64,000 bases of DNA, from positions 25,653,371-25,717,370 of the forward strand of contig OZ020487.1 in assembly GCA_963971405.1 (NCBI GenBank), read 5' to 3'. Below the pieces are notes generated by a model. It saw nothing but the letters and a program-made list of their open reading frames with translations, searched no databases and was not told the origin of the DNA. Positions 1 through 11,161 of this stretch are shown piece by piece. Within the stretch, counting starts at the first letter, position 1; the number at the start of each line of letters is the position of its first letter. The position numbers and the translations under genes were made by a program. The stretch is from Psococerastis gibbosa. Taxonomy: Eukaryota; Arthropoda; Insecta; Psocodea; Psocidae.

Positions 1-27
1 CCCAAGTTCTCTCTGGATTTCGCCAAG
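1..27 (-). CDS. shot: Exon 56, partial: linker exon running off the left edge
   Basis: A pyrimidine tract ends in TTGCTCCCTAG followed by CTTGGCG. Joined to the AG of exon 55, it reads SLAKSRENLG to the window edge without a stop. The Ser/Arg composition fits the linker. Only 27 bases are visible, so support is limited to the splice site and the frame. Confidence 0.55.
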
Positions 28-233
28 CTAGGGAGCAAAAAAATTTAAAAGTCAAGCTACATGCGATAAATCGAAGAAGCTTATGAATATTGTCATGCTC
101 ATAATCTAAACTAAAAATATTCAATTGCACATGTTTCTTTAAATGCGCTCGTCATGCTCCAAGTTTTCGCAAACAATATGTAAAATAATAAATAATTAGG
201 AAACAATAATACAAATAATAAAGTGCGACATAC

Positions 234-281
234 CTAGATTTGCGCGAAGCGGTATCGAAGTCAGGTGAGCCTTCCCTGTCA
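234..281 (-). CDS. shot: Exon 55: short linker exon
   Basis: This 48-bp exon runs from CACCAATTTAG|TGACAG to TCTAG|GTATGT (phase 2 to 2) and encodes ADREGSPDFDTASRKS. It is small and frame-neutral, so it may be alternatively spliced. REGSPD resembles the linker before the EF hands in insect Shot. Confidence 0.8.
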
Positions 282-463
282 CTAAATTGGTGCAAATCAA
301 TAGTAGAAAGTTCACAAATGAGGAGAAACAAGACAATGACCGACGTGCAGGACGGGCAGTAAAACCACATAAAACAAAGTAAAAGGAAAAACAGTGAGTG
401 AAGGTAAGTCTACAAAATAATCATGAAACCAAAGCAAGCTGACTTCATAGCATGGGTACTTAC

Positions 464-580
464 GCTGGTGTTTTGGGTCTTGATATCTTTCTATCTTTGG
501 TGGCTGTCTGGACAACTTGTCTACTCTTGCATACACTGTCCACTTCACTTTGCTTCGTTTGCGTATTCTCCATGAATTCC
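464..580 (-). CDS. shot: Exon 54: rod end and start of Ser/Pro linker
   Basis: The exon runs from TTTCCCTACAG|GGAATT to CCAGC|GTAAGT (phase 2 to 2). It encodes KEFMENTQTKQSEVDSVCKS and then RQVVQTATKDRKISRPKTP. KEFMENT followed by a basic SRPKTP tract is the recognisable transition from the rod to the C-terminal linker. Confidence 0.92.
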
Positions 581-939
581 CTGTAGGGAAATGAAGGAAA
601 TGGTGTAAAAAGTGTATTAACACAAAAAAGGTTATTAACTCATGAACAGTATATAACAGTATTAAGGCTATTAAACTGTTATCATTGAGTAGACTAACTA
701 GGAACCATGCAGTTAAATCATAACTCTCGGATATATTACCAGCATCTCCACACATATAACTATGGCATTATGGCCGCGCTAAAACACATGTCACTAATTA
801 CACACTGACTGGCATAACTCAGGTTTAAGGCCCGTCTAAATAAAGCCCAATAAATCTGTAACTGACAGAATCCCATTTGGCGATGTCTCGGCTATGATTG
901 GGTCTGTTAATTTACTTGACTCTTGCTTTGAACGCACCT

Positions 940-1100
940 TGATGTAGAGTAGTGCCTGAAAGATTGTTAGTTCGAGTCCCATACTTGCTACAATTGATGG
1001 CCATACTTCGGAGGGCGTGTAAAGCAAGCGGTCCCGGTCCTTCCTAGTTGAGTATAAGATAGGGCTTTATAGCCCTAACTCCGCTAGGTCGGCTTAGTAA
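940..1100 (+). repeat. tRNA-derived SINE, copy A
   Basis: It carries a B-box TTAGTTCGAGTCCC near 968-981, then the same body as 18597-18761: TGGCCATACTTCGGA, GCGGTCCCGG, GGGCTTTATAGCCCTAACTC and ending GGCTTAGTAA. About 27 bases are missing between the A-box region and the B-box relative to copy B. Confidence 0.75.
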
Positions 1101-1167
1101 AACTTAATAATAGAACAAAATGCCATTTCTTATTTATTCATAATAAGGTACGACAAGAAATACTTAC

Positions 1168-1305
1168 TTGTGGTCTTCAATAAGGGCTTCAATGGTGGGG
1201 ATGTCGTCGGGCAGCGTTTCGCTTTCAAGAGACAGAAGATTCTTCTCAAGCATGGCCAACCAGGCTAGGAGTTCCTCCAGCAATTCGTCCGCATCACGCA
1301 ATATC
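1168..1305 (-). CDS. shot: Exon 53: last spectrin helices
   Basis: The exon runs from TGTAAACAG|GATATT to CACAA|GTAAGT (phase 2 to 2). It encodes RILRDADELLEELLAWLAML and LESETLPDDIPTIEALIEDH. Confidence 0.92.
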
Positions 1306-1697
1306 CTGTTTACATAAAACCATGTTCACAAGGGGAAAATATTGCAAATTCTACTACCTAAAAATGTTCCCGGATCAGTCCACTAGTCAGGGATTCCAGG
1401 AACTCGTAGCTGCATAAAATTAATCATTATGATAAAGATTTACCATGGATGGTTGAAGCCACTCCTATTGAAAAAAAAAAGGGGGGGGGGAATTAAATAT
1501 CTAGGCATAACTTCTACATCTCCAATTGATTTTTGGGTAATTTTCTGAAATATTTGCCTAAGCACGAAGAAGTTACCATCAAAATGGCTGGAAAGAATCA
1601 AAAGATTCCTTACAAGCAGTCCGCAACGAAAATACTTGTATTTTTCAGTACGTTGTATAAGTATAATAACAACAGTAATTTTTGTATGACTACACAC

Positions 1698-1952
1698 CTG
1701 ATGTGTTCATCAAGACGTTGCCTGCGCTGAATAGCCCAAGACGAAACTTCCTCCCATCTGCTCTGTATGATTGTGATCCAGTGCTTGATCACAGCGGCGC
1801 CATCTGGATGAGCTTTGGCAAGGATTCGTTGTGCCAGGTTGATTGTCGCATCCTTTTCCTTCTCCTTGTCCGCAAGCTCCCGCAGGAACTTTTCATGTTC
1901 TGCAATTTGTTTCTTAGTTTCTTCTTCGTCCTCGGGAAGAACACCAGCAAAT
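1698..1952 (-). CDS. shot: Exon 52: penultimate spectrin repeat region
   Basis: The exon runs from TATGATCCAG|ATTTGC to ATCAG|GTGTGT (phase 2 to 2). It encodes RFAGVLPEDEEETKKQIAEH, INLAQRILAKAHPDGAAVIK and HWITIIQSRWEEVSSWAIQR. This segment is highly conserved at the rod end of spectraplakins. Confidence 0.94.
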
Positions 1953-2302
1953 CTGGATCATAAATTTCCAACTCATGGATCAGGCCAATACAACTATAGG
2001 GTTTTGAATATGGTCAGCAGGTATGCTAGAGAGTTTTTGTAAGCAACGAAATCAACTTTTAGCTTTGGATGCGCGGCTTACAACATTAAAAAGTCATTTC
2101 ATGGACCTTATAGAAGACTATTAGCAAATATACTATTTTTAGCACTGTACTGTGTCTGAGGCTGGGACCTTCAAGAGCTAGCATCTAAATGTACACATAC
2201 ATGTATGTAATAAGAGCTTAGGGCAAGTAAATTCAGCACAATATTAATAAAATTAATTATTAAATAATAATAGTTTAGGCATAACAGCGTAAAAGGGCTT
2301 AC

Positions 2303-2547
2303 CTGAGTTTCATCTCTGCATCACTGAGCCACTCAAGCAACATATCTACAGACTTGTGCAGTTGTTGAGCTTCCCTAAGAGCCTCCTCCAGTCTCTTGGC
2401 CTTTCTATCCTTGAGTCGGTTGACGCGATCCCATAGAGATGTCAGATCAGCTAGCTGCTGCCTGATTGTTGTAGCATCCGCCACTGAAGCCTTCTCCTGC
2501 AAATCTTTGCCAGTACGCTTCACTTGCTCCAGTTGCGCAGAACGACC
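2303..2547 (-). CDS. shot: Exon 51: spectrin repeat
   Basis: The exon runs from ATTTTAACAG|GGTCGT to CTCAG|GTAAGC (phase 0 to 2). It encodes GRSAQLEQVKRTGKDLQEKA, LTSLWDRVNRLKDRKAKRLE and DMLLEWLSDAEMKLR. Confidence 0.93.
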
Positions 2548-2999
2548 CTGTTAAAATAGAGGTATCGCACAACATTCAGAAAACCACAAATAATATTGAA
2601 TACTTGCTTCAAGACATAAGCGATGCGACATTTATGAAGACTGCTGCATTGCTATGCCCATGGCCGTGCTCAGGGGGGTGGTCCATGGGGTCCGGACCCC
2701 CCCCCCCCCCGAAATAAATTTTTGTATGTAAACCTGTAAGGTTTGCATAATTCATCCATTAATTCATTAATAAATTACGTTAAAAAAAATTTGGACTTTT
2801 CCTTTTGTTAGTCAACCTATCTTATACAAAACTAGGGGGCCAGAGGCCACTTGCTTGACTTGCCTCCGGAACATGGCAAACAATATATGAAGTAGGGTGT
2901 ATCCAAAATTAGTGCATAGGCTAACAAAACTATAAATATCCTGCAAATCTTCCTTTGTTTAATATGATAAATTATTAGACATGCAACTGCAAATCTTAC

Positions 3000-3133
3000 C
3001 TTCAAATCCTCTTCGAATTGCTTGTGTTGATCTAGCAAGCTATTTACTGTATCCAAATCACCATGAACAGGACCTTCGTCAGAAAGCATCTTATCTGCTT
3101 TCTGTAGCCATTCCATGAGGGCTTGTACGGCAT
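3000..3133 (-). CDS. shot: Exon 50: spectrin repeat
   Basis: The exon runs from TTTGTCTCAG|ATGCCG to TTGAAG|GTAAGA (phase 1 to 0). It encodes DAVQALMEWLQKADKMLSDE and LLDQHKQFEEDLK. Confidence 0.91.
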
Positions 3134-3352
3134 CTGAGACAAATATTTGCAAATAGGGTAATGAAATACAGTATTCCAATGAAATAAAAGTTATTCTACT
3201 ATGCAGGCTCTATTATTAATAATTAGACGAACCTAATACAACTCTAATACAATAAGAGTGGCTGCGACAATCCTTCGGACACTTAAAATCTGGAGAACAA
3301 TTTATCTGCTACAAAGTTTTAATTTTAAGTTTAATTATTATTATTTTGTAAT

Positions 3353-3524
3353 AAAACTGCACAATTTCCACAAATATGTAATCAATACGTGACAGCTGTT
3401 TCGGTTATTATCATCATCATCAGACTAACTCCTACAATAGCAATATCAACTTCTACTTGTGGGACTTGTAGGAGTTAGTCTGATGATGGTGATAGCATAT
3501 TTTGTTGGAAATTGTACAGTTTTA
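3353..3524. repeat. Two-tier inverted repeat (hairpin element)
   Basis: Inner arms ATCAGACTAACTCCTACAA and TTGTAGGAGTTAGTCTGAT are perfect inverses. Outer arms AAAACTGCACAATTTCCACA and TTGGAAATTGTACAGTTTT match imperfectly. The structure suggests a MITE lying in the intron between exons 49 and 50. Confidence 0.75.
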
Positions 3525-3786
3525 TTTATAAACAAAATTTTTTTTACAATGTTTCGCTGAAGTCACTGGAGAAACTCATATATCTGGTTTTACCATGTCC
3601 ATAAGCAGAATACACTTAAACTCTTCTCGGGATTTTAATTTTGAGAAGCATAGGCGGAGTCTCCCTAAGGCCCACTACGAAAAACATTAGGCAAATTCGA
3701 CGGTAAATTTCGTAAACTTACGCTTAGGATATAGTCGCTTTCAACATATTTCCTCAATTTTGTTTATTATATTAAGATCAAATTAC

Positions 3787-4109
3787 CTTTGAATTGGCCA
3801 GAGTAAAGAAGAGCTTCTTCCAACTTCCTCTGACGATCTACACTCTTAGCACACACAGAAGTCCACTTGTTCTTAAGTTCGTTAAGCATATCTCGGAGGG
3901 GGATTTCGTCACTCTTAGGTGCTTTTTCTTTCAAGGTCTTGCCTGCTTTCATAGTCGCATCATATGTGGCCTGTTTTCCACTAAGCGCTCTCTGCATTTC
4001 GCGATGTTTAGCAAGACGCTGCTTGATTCTCTCCGGGTCATTACCAGATTCATTGGCCAAAGCATCTAGATCCTTTTCAGTGTCATTCAACCAAGTCATA
4101 AGGCTTGAC
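3787..4109 (-). CDS. shot: Exon 49: spectrin repeat
   Basis: The exon runs from TTCTTACAG|GTCAAG to AAAG|GTAATT (phase 2 to 1). It encodes WSSLMTWLNDTEKDLDALAN, QRLAKHREMQRALSGKQATY and NELKNKWTSVCAKSVDRQRK. Confidence 0.93.
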
Positions 4110-4429
4110 CTGTAAGAACAAATTGGCAAGCATTTTTCACCATCTACTACATCTACAACATGGGAAACTCTTAATGAATACAATTGACTTCATATATAAA
4201 CATAATACTTAAGTTAATTTAAATTTGAATTAATTTCTCCTATCAGATTAAGTTGAGCATAGCCTATGGCAAGTAAATAGGTTGATGTTGTAGAAGGACC
4301 AGTGATTTTGGGCGAAGAGGATGTAATATTTTAAAAAGCCAACATCAAATCCACAAGTATGTTATGTAAGGCATTCCTAATATTGTTTCATGTTGTTAAT
4401 TTTATTATTTTATATATATATATATTTAC

Positions 4430-4752
4430 CAAGAGTCATGGAATTCTCTCGCTTCTTTGTAGCCATGATCTAAAGCCCTGGTACGCTCGGCGCTCTTCGA
4501 CACAACGCGCTCCCAGCGATGCTGAACACTAATGAGCAGATTTTTGATCAAAATAACATCCTGTTTCTGGCTAAAATATTTGAGGTGCGTTCCCTTCTTG
4601 TCGAGGTTGAGCATCGTCTCCCTATGTGAAGAAACTTCCTTCTGGAATGCTTTGTGTTCTTCTATCTGCGTTAAGATGATTTCCATCACGCGAGACACTG
4701 GTTTTTGTTGAGAGAGAGTCTTTTCCGCATTAGTTAACCAGTCAACGAATGC
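4430..4752 (-). CDS. shot: Exon 48: spectrin repeat
   Basis: The exon runs from ATTTTGCAG|GCATTC to TCTTG|GTAAAT (phase 0 to 2). It encodes [20 protein letters not shown] and [21 protein letters not shown] short TA microsatellite (about 4411-4427) follows its donor. Confidence 0.93.
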
Positions 4753-4923
4753 CTGCAAAATAAAACAGTTTTCTTTTAACTATTTTGAGTGGGTGAATGA
4801 GGCGTCGGTTTCCTTCACATCCCGCTACTTGCTGGCAAATGGAAAAGAAAATGTAGTATTTTTTTTTATCTGCGTCAATATATCCTAGAAATTACTATCA
4901 GCGGAAAAAGAAAATAAATATAC

Positions 4924-5472
4924 CTGGAGTGCTTCGTGAAATTCAGTCGCTTCCTTCAGTGCTATTTCTAATTTAATCTTTTTGTCGTTGGCACGAGCTG
5001 TTACACTGTCCCATCGTTGTTTTAGAGTCTTCAAGTTTTGCGCCAAATTCTGGCCAGACGTTGAGCGTTTCAGGTACTCATTGCCTTGCTGTAAGACAGA
5101 CTCCACTTTAGGTCGATTCATTTCAAGCTCCTCATACACTTCCATGAACCTTTGCAACTGTTCTGAAGCAGTCTCTGGCAAACCTCCAACGGGTTTCGAC
5201 GCAGCAACAGCGCTATCCACTTCCGATAGCCATGATAGTAGGTCTTGAATTTCGGCATTGAAACGCTGTGCCTCCTTTAGAGCGTCTTCAAGCTCTCGCT
5301 GCCTATCAGCAGCGGACTGTAGAAGCTCGCGCCATTGCCTGTTGAGAGTTGTGAGCTGCTCTTGGGTAGTAGAGGCCTCCTGGCTCCCTCGGCTTGACTC
5401 GATCAGTTGACGGCCTGCGTCGTTTAGAGCATCGACACTACTCTGGTGGGCTTGGATATCGTTTGCAAGGAC
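4924..5472 (-). CDS. shot: Exon 47: nearly two spectrin repeats
   Basis: This exon of 183 codons in phase 0 runs from TATGTTAAAG|GTCCTT to CTCCAG|GTATAT. It encodes VLANDIQAHQSSVDALNDAG, TTLNRQWRELLQSAADRQRE, EIQDLLSWLSEVDSAVAASK and TLKQRWDSVTARANDKKIKL. Confidence 0.95.
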
Positions 5473-5539
5473 CTTTAACATAACAGACCAGCAGTTACAA
5501 TTTATTAGATGGCTAAAGGTGATAGTTCACCACAAATAA

Positions 5540-5701
5540 GGCGGGTATTCCATATACGTCAATCGTCAATGAAAAATTGAAAAATGACGTAACAATGACG
5601 TAAATTGACGTGGTAGCAGAATTTTTAGTATGTCTTTAATGTTTGCTAAAACGTCATTTTTCAATTTTTCATTGACGATTGACGTATGTGGAATACCCGC
5701 C
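5540..5701. mobile_element. Palindromic MITE, GGCGGG family, copy 1 (162 bp)
   Basis: The left end GGCGGGTATTCCATATACGT and the inverted right end GGCGGGTATTCCACATACGT bracket a near-palindrome that shares CGTCAATCGTCAATGAAAAA. Direct TAA triplets flank it on both sides. There is no coding capacity. Terminal sequence and 3-bp duplication suggest a PIF/Harbinger-like non-autonomous element (inference). Confidence 0.85.
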
Positions 5702-5831
5702 TAAGTAAATAACCGTCATTTTCTCTTGAGGGGAAAAACCTTACAAGTGTACAAAATGAAATATCGCATGAACAAAATATCACATCCATTAGCAGAAACG
5801 CTCCTCTACATTTTGATACAAACGTTTAAGT

Positions 5832-5936
5832 CTATAACACCGATTGGCCACATTTATAGAAATTGATTTCTACAAGAAACTATTTGTGAGAGCGTCCGAA
5901 GGAGAGTTCCAAAACTGTGGGGCCAATCGGTGTTAG
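5832..5936. repeat. Short inverted repeat element
   Basis: ATAACACCGATTGGCC at about 5834-5849 is matched in inverted form by GGCCAATCGGTGTTAGT near 5921-5937, with about 70 bases between. It may be a small MITE or the remnant of one. Confidence 0.55.
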
Positions 5937-6182
5937 TGACTGCCACATAAACGATATATATCAAAGTGTATGGGAGTATTTCTTCCAAGGGTCTGGACAT
6001 TTTTTATATCTCTTCAGTGGATATTTCCTGTGAAATTCAACTTAGCACAAAAAAATGAGATGTGGGTGTGGAAATTTGGTCAATTGAAATGGATTATAAA
6101 ACTATAAACATTAACTATAAGAATAGAATACATTTTAATGATTTGTAATTAGCATGCAACATTTTTTTCTTTTTAATCATAC

Positions 6183-6459
6183 CTTTAATTTGGCTAATTC
6201 TACTTCGAGCGCCTGCGGGTCTCCAGGTATTGGTTTGAGGTCATTCTCGAGCGTCTGATTTGTGACATTGATCCATTTCAGCAGTTCACTCAGTGCATGT
6301 TGGAACTGGCCAAGGCGCAACAAAGCTTGTTCTAACTGCCTCTGTCTCTCAACCATTCCGCGAAGGAGGTCATCCCAGCGGCGATTAACATGACCGAGAG
6401 GTTCCTTAATAGCCAAAGCCTGGTCAGCGGAAGTGCGCTCAGTTAGCTCGTGCGCTTGC
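6183..6459 (-). CDS. shot: Exon 46: spectrin repeat
   Basis: The exon runs from CATGTTTAG|GCAAGC to TTAAAG|GTATGA (phase 2 to 0). It encodes RQAHELTERTSADQALAIKE, VNRRWDDLLRGMVERQRQLE and HALSELLKWINVTNQTLEND. Confidence 0.93.
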
Positions 6460-7453
6460 CTAAACATGTAAGAAAATTGTCAGCATATCCATTAAAAAAG
6501 GATTAAAAACTTGTTTTAATATTTTCCAGCAGGCAAACACCATGAAAGCTGCATATCTGGCAATTGTACGACTTTTAGGCTCAAACCTGTAATTGGAACC
6601 TGAGACAGACAAATTTCAACATCGGGTCAGCCCTATACATACAGTGTGCAATAATGTCAGAAAACTTAAAACGATGTGGGCAATGATGATGCAAAACTAA
6701 TGAAACAAGTTGGCCCACTTCAGCTAAAATTATACAGCCACAGAAAAATTAAAAACACTGGGCAAGAAGAAAAAACTTTAGGCCTAGCGACACTACACCA
6801 ACAAGAAAAAAATAGGTGTTGTTTCTAAGGCTTAAGTGCCAAAAAGCACGATAACAACGACAAGATATACGCAGTCCTATGAATAATGAGCGAATGCAAA
6901 AGCTATGAAATATATGTAGATATACTGTATTCTGCGGCAGTAAAGAAATAATCTGTTCAAGAAACAAAATGAATTAAGAGTCAGAGCATTTTAAGCTTCG
7001 AATTGAAGTACGCGAACGTATGATATATGACCCAATAGCTAGTCAAAACAGAAGCAATGAGTGAAGACAAAGCACTACCCATGGAAATGACTATGTAAGG
7101 AATGCTGGACGACACAACCACGCATTAGAATATGTCTGTGTCTTTCACTACTCTTTACCAAGACATTTCAAAGGGTGAGGTGGGTGGCCCTAAATCTGAT
7201 GCGAAATTTAACTTGAGGGAACATTGCCATGCACTTTTTATCCTTTGGCCATGCTTACAGCGCCCAAAGAACACAAAAAGCGTAACACTCAATTCTGTAA
7301 CGAACGATTAACTTGCCTTCTTAGACTTCTGCAGTTTGCATGGAAGGAAAAAAAGAAAAAGTATCAGTAAAAATTAAAACTAAGGTTTGAGATAAAATTA
7401 CAAAATATCGCACTTTGTATCTAAAATAAAGTGCTAAAAAACGAACTCCTTAC

Positions 7454-7608
7454 CGGTTCAAAGCTTCAACTTTCACCATTTGTGGATCGACTTCATCCTT
7501 GAAAGCTTTGAGTTGATGGATTTGCTTCTTAACAGCTTCAATGTCGGAACCAAGAGCGCCCATGTTCGTGAATTTATCTTCGGCTCGGTCGAGAAATTGC
7601 AAAAGATT
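7454..7608 (-). CDS. shot: Exon 45: spectrin repeat
   Basis: The exon runs from CTGCTTATAG|AATCTT to AACCG|GTAAGG (phase 0 to 2). It encodes NLLQFLDRAEDKFTNMGALG and KKQIHQLKAFKDEVDPQMVK, helices A and B. Confidence 0.91.
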
Positions 7609-7993
7609 CTATAAGCAGAAGAAATTACAATTTACGTGAAGACCCTCACCTTCACACGTTTCAGCTTGAGATTGAAATTATAGCTTCCGTAATTCAGGTT
7701 GTACTTTTTTTTTTTTTTTTTTTTTTTTTAGAAATACACCGATTTTCTAACTATCTTTCAACATTATTAAATAATACCAACATTTACATTTAATTTATAT
7801 TGGAATACAGGCTTACATTCTTCAGAAGGTAAATTTATGAGCGTTACCTATATAGTAAAAGTTAGCTTCTAAGCGAATTCAATTTGCTATGGAATCTAGG
7901 ACCATACGTTATGGTAACTGTGGCGCTTGATGTCTTAAATAAAATGTATGATGTCGAAATAAAATCTTTAAAATAATAATAACGAAAGCCGAC

Positions 7994-8194
7994 CTGGAGA
8001 GTTTCGTGGAATTCCATAGCTTTCTCCATGGCATCAATGAGATTCTCTTCACGTCGAGCATACAAAGCTGTGATGTTGTCCCAGGCATTATCCAAGTCCT
8101 CGATGTGTTTCTTAACTTCCGGCTTGTCAGGCTCCCCACAGATGGTCATTAACTTGCGGCCAGTCATCCTGACTTGGTCCACTTCAGGCTTCGT
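7994..8194 (-). CDS. shot: Exon 44: spectrin repeat, weak donor
   Basis: This exon of 67 codons in phase 0 runs from TTTTCTCAG|ACGAAG to CTCCAG|GTCGGC. It encodes TKPEVDQVRMTGRKLMTICG and IEDLDNAWDNITALYARREE. The donor GTCGGC is weak. It is placed where the protein pattern FHETLQ|NLLQFLDRAED requires it. Confidence 0.9.
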
Positions 8195-8433
8195 CTGAGA
8201 AAAATACATAACATGGCATATTGTGATATTTTCAACTAATAAATACGTTATGGTGCCAGTAAAAAGGGAACACAACGAATTATAATTTACTATAGTAATT
8301 TGGCAGTGAGGAAGACACGGGCGGTTCAGGTCTAAAATTTTACCAACACCAAAATTCAAAAAATTCTTGAATGGATTTGTCAACATTATTTTTTTGAACA
8401 CTAGAATTTGTAATAACTCAATATCAACCTCAC

Positions 8434-8684
8434 CTGATCAATTTCCTGCTTAATCTCCTGTAAAAGTTCTTGTTGAACTTTGATAGCCTTGGGTTGCGCA
8501 GCAGGGGGTTCCTGATTATTGAGACTATGGCTCAAATCTCGAAGAGCTGTCATGACGCTCTGCAACTCGGACCAGAACTTCTCAGCGACCGCCAAAGCAT
8601 CTTCTAGCGTCTTACCACGATCTGCAGTCTGTTTGAGTACATCATTCCACAGGTTGTTCAACTTGTCAAGTTTTTTCTTTATAT
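8434..8684 (-). CDS. shot: Exon 43: spectrin repeat
   Basis: The exon runs from GTATTTTCAG|ATATAA to GATCAG|GTGAGG (phase 1 to 0). It encodes DIKKKLDKLNNLWNDVLKQT and EKFWSELQSVMTALRDLSHS. Confidence 0.93.
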
Positions 8685-8810
8685 CTGAAAATACACAAAC
8701 AAAATGTTTCAATAAAATGATACCAATAACATATAACCAAGCTCATTAAAGTAATTCATTAACCAACCAATCAAGTAGCCTGCACGGCACAGTTATCAAA
8801 TAAATCCTAC

Positions 8811-9051
8811 CCTTGACAGCAGGATCCGCACGATTGCCTGCCTTATTGATTACATCATCAGCAGCTCGCTTGACAGCCTCGTAAGCCTCAGCACGAGTCT
8901 CCAAGTCCTCGACCACAGCGTTGTTTTCCTCCAGTTGGTCGCGAATCTTAGGGGGATGAGCAGATACGGGTTCAGCACCTTTCACCTGATCTGCTGTGTT
9001 TTGCAATGCGCGGAGCATTCCTTCCAACTTGTCAGAGAACCGGCTTGATTC
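8811..9051 (-). CDS. shot: Exon 42: spectrin repeat
   Basis: The exon runs from CTTCCATGCAG|GAATCA to AAGG|GTAGGA (phase 0 to 1). It encodes ESSRFSDKLEGMLRALQNTA and EDLETRAEAYEAVKRAADDV. The donor was placed so that the split Asp codon joins exon 43 (GDIKKKLDK). Confidence 0.91.
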
Positions 9052-9392
9052 CTGCATGGAAGAAGATAACGTTCAAAAACATACTAGGCTACAGCAATAA
9101 AAATGTCAATGCGGTACCCCCTCTGCGGTTGTGTGGAAGGCCTCAACTTTGTTCATGTTTAGCCAAACCATCAACAACGACCGGCAGCCTAACCTTATTG
9201 CGGAAAGCCGAGAATAACAAAACTTACCCTGCCAACTGAAAAATCTTAAAGAATCCGAAGTTGAGTAAAGTAGAGTAGAGTAAGTGTTGCAAGTATAGCA
9301 AATTAGGCCATACCACATAAGTCGTAAAAAAATGTTGCTTTAATTTCATGTGACGGTTTCAAATCAGGGAAAATATTCATTATTGGACTCAC

Positions 9393-9587
9393 TTGCAATG
9401 CCTGCTCGAGAGCTTGCTGCCTCTGTCGTAGTTGGGCTCGCAGTGCTGCGTACCTCGCATTATCAGCGTCCAAAATATCTTGCACTTTGGCGCCATCATC
9501 CTCGGTGACCAACCTAATGAGGGCTTCCCCAGTCTTATTTAACTTGTCAACCAACGGCTTCTGATCGGAGATCCATTGGATGAACAT
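9393..9587 (-). CDS. shot: Exon 41: spectrin repeat
   Basis: This exon of 65 codons in phase 0 runs from AACTGTTTAG|ATGTTC to TTGCAA|GTGAGT. It encodes MFIQWISDQKPLVDKLNKTG and ARYAALRAQLRQRQQALEQA. Confidence 0.92.
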
Positions 9588-9790
9588 CTAAACAGTTAAT
9601 TGAATCGTCATGATTATTTCAATGTCTGGTTTGAGTAATGGGATAAAATGCAAGTGAAGTTTAAACTTCATGTGGGTATTGTTTAGGCATTGCAAATATG
9701 ATATTCTAATATAACATAACACAACCTACACTACTCCCTACTACAATTAAGCTATTGGACACCTATCTCAAAAATAACAACATATTTTAC

Positions 9791-10054
9791 CTCGTTACGG
9801 TCTTGTTGCTGAGCAATTTTGTCAGGACGGAGTGCGGGCATAGCGAGCATATTGACTTGCGACTCGATATCGCTTAACCATGCAGCCAGGCCATTGTGAG
9901 TGTCGAGGAAGTGCTCAGCCAACGGCAACGCCTGCTCTAGAATGCTAAGTCTGTCTGAAGCTAGTGCTGATACCACATCCATCATTTCACGCAAATCTTC
10001 CAGTTTCTCTCGGATAAGGCTGGTATCATCGTGCTGTGCGGATTCCCTAAGAAC
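9791..10054 (-). CDS. shot: Exon 40: spectrin repeat
   Basis: This exon of 88 codons in phase 0 runs from TTTTGTTCAG|GTTCTT to AACGAG|GTAAAA. It encodes VLRESAQHDDTSLIREKLED, EMMDVVSALASDRLSILEQA and HNGLAAWLSDIESQVNMLAM. Confidence 0.92.
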
Positions 10055-10842
10055 CTGAACAAAATTGTCAGCCTTTATTAATACTTAAGATTTTCCTTTC
10101 TAGTATGACCTACTAAGGGTGAGTTTATTTCTTTAGTAAGGCAGCGTCCGATTTTGATTTTACTTTGGAAATATATAACTCGCTTAGGTCCTGATTACCC
10201 ACTCTAGTATTTGTTCGATCAAAGAAATATTTGTACCTATTGTTTAATTTTTTTTGCAATTTGTATCAAATTTATAATATTTATTCTATGAATTTTGGTA
10301 TTACACGTTCCAAATTTTCGTAGACCCATATTTATTGGATCGAATATTGGAACAATATTAGAGTGTGTAATCAGGAGATTAGCCAATAAATTTTTTAACA
10401 TTTCGGAGAATTTGTACACAGCCAACTTACAATGATACTGTTCATTCTGATAATAGATTGCCTCTTAACCAGTCTGAATCTAATGAAATCGTCTCTCTTG
10501 TAGCTTAGTAATATTTTGAACACACTGTAATTTAAATAACTGCAGTCTAAATGTGGTATCTATTCGTTTTAGTGGTCCTGGAACTTTTTTTTTTTTTAAT
10601 GAGGGTCATTGTTGCAGGGACACATTGGATGAAGAACTATGCAAAATTTTCGGAGTTTCTACAACTGCTACCTGCAATAGGCTAGATAGTAGTTCTAAAC
10701 AAATCTAATTGAAGAATAAGTACGCCTATTATAAAATTCAGGAACATCTACCTTGAAAAAAATACATACTAGCACTTAATAAATAATAACATAATAATAC
10801 ATATTATTGTATGCCTGTTAGTACTTATTTAACAACGAATAC

Positions 10843-11040
10843 CTTCTTAGCTGTGGCAATAACATCACGTCCACGGCTCTTTTGACTAGTAACATCGTCT
10901 TGAAGTGCCCGATGCTCCTTTAGTTGGCCTCTGACAATATCGGGGTCACTGCTAGGAGGATCTGCATCACGAAGGGCAGACTCGACCTCACGGAACCAAT
11001 CAAGCAGCTCATCCATATCGGTGGTGACTTCCAGTGATCT
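10843..11040 (-). CDS. shot: Exon 39: spectrin repeat
   Basis: This exon of 66 codons in phase 0 runs from CTCATTGCAG|AGATCA to AAGAAG|GTATTC. It encodes RSLEVTTDMDELLDWFREVE and VRGQLKEHRALQDDVTSQKS, helices A and B. Confidence 0.92.
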
Positions 11041-11161
11041 CTGCAATGAGAAAGAAACTTATTATTCAAGCAGCAGAACATGCTGTATAATAGCATTCAT
11101 AATTGTAATCTGACTGAGTTAAATAATCTAACTACAAAAAAAAAAAAAAAAAAACACTCAC

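Noticed and set aside
2690-2712. C run after GGTCCGGACCCC as a functional element
   Set aside because: Homopolymer runs (also at 1480, 7709, 11136 and 59324) look like ordinary simple sequence and carry no further structure.
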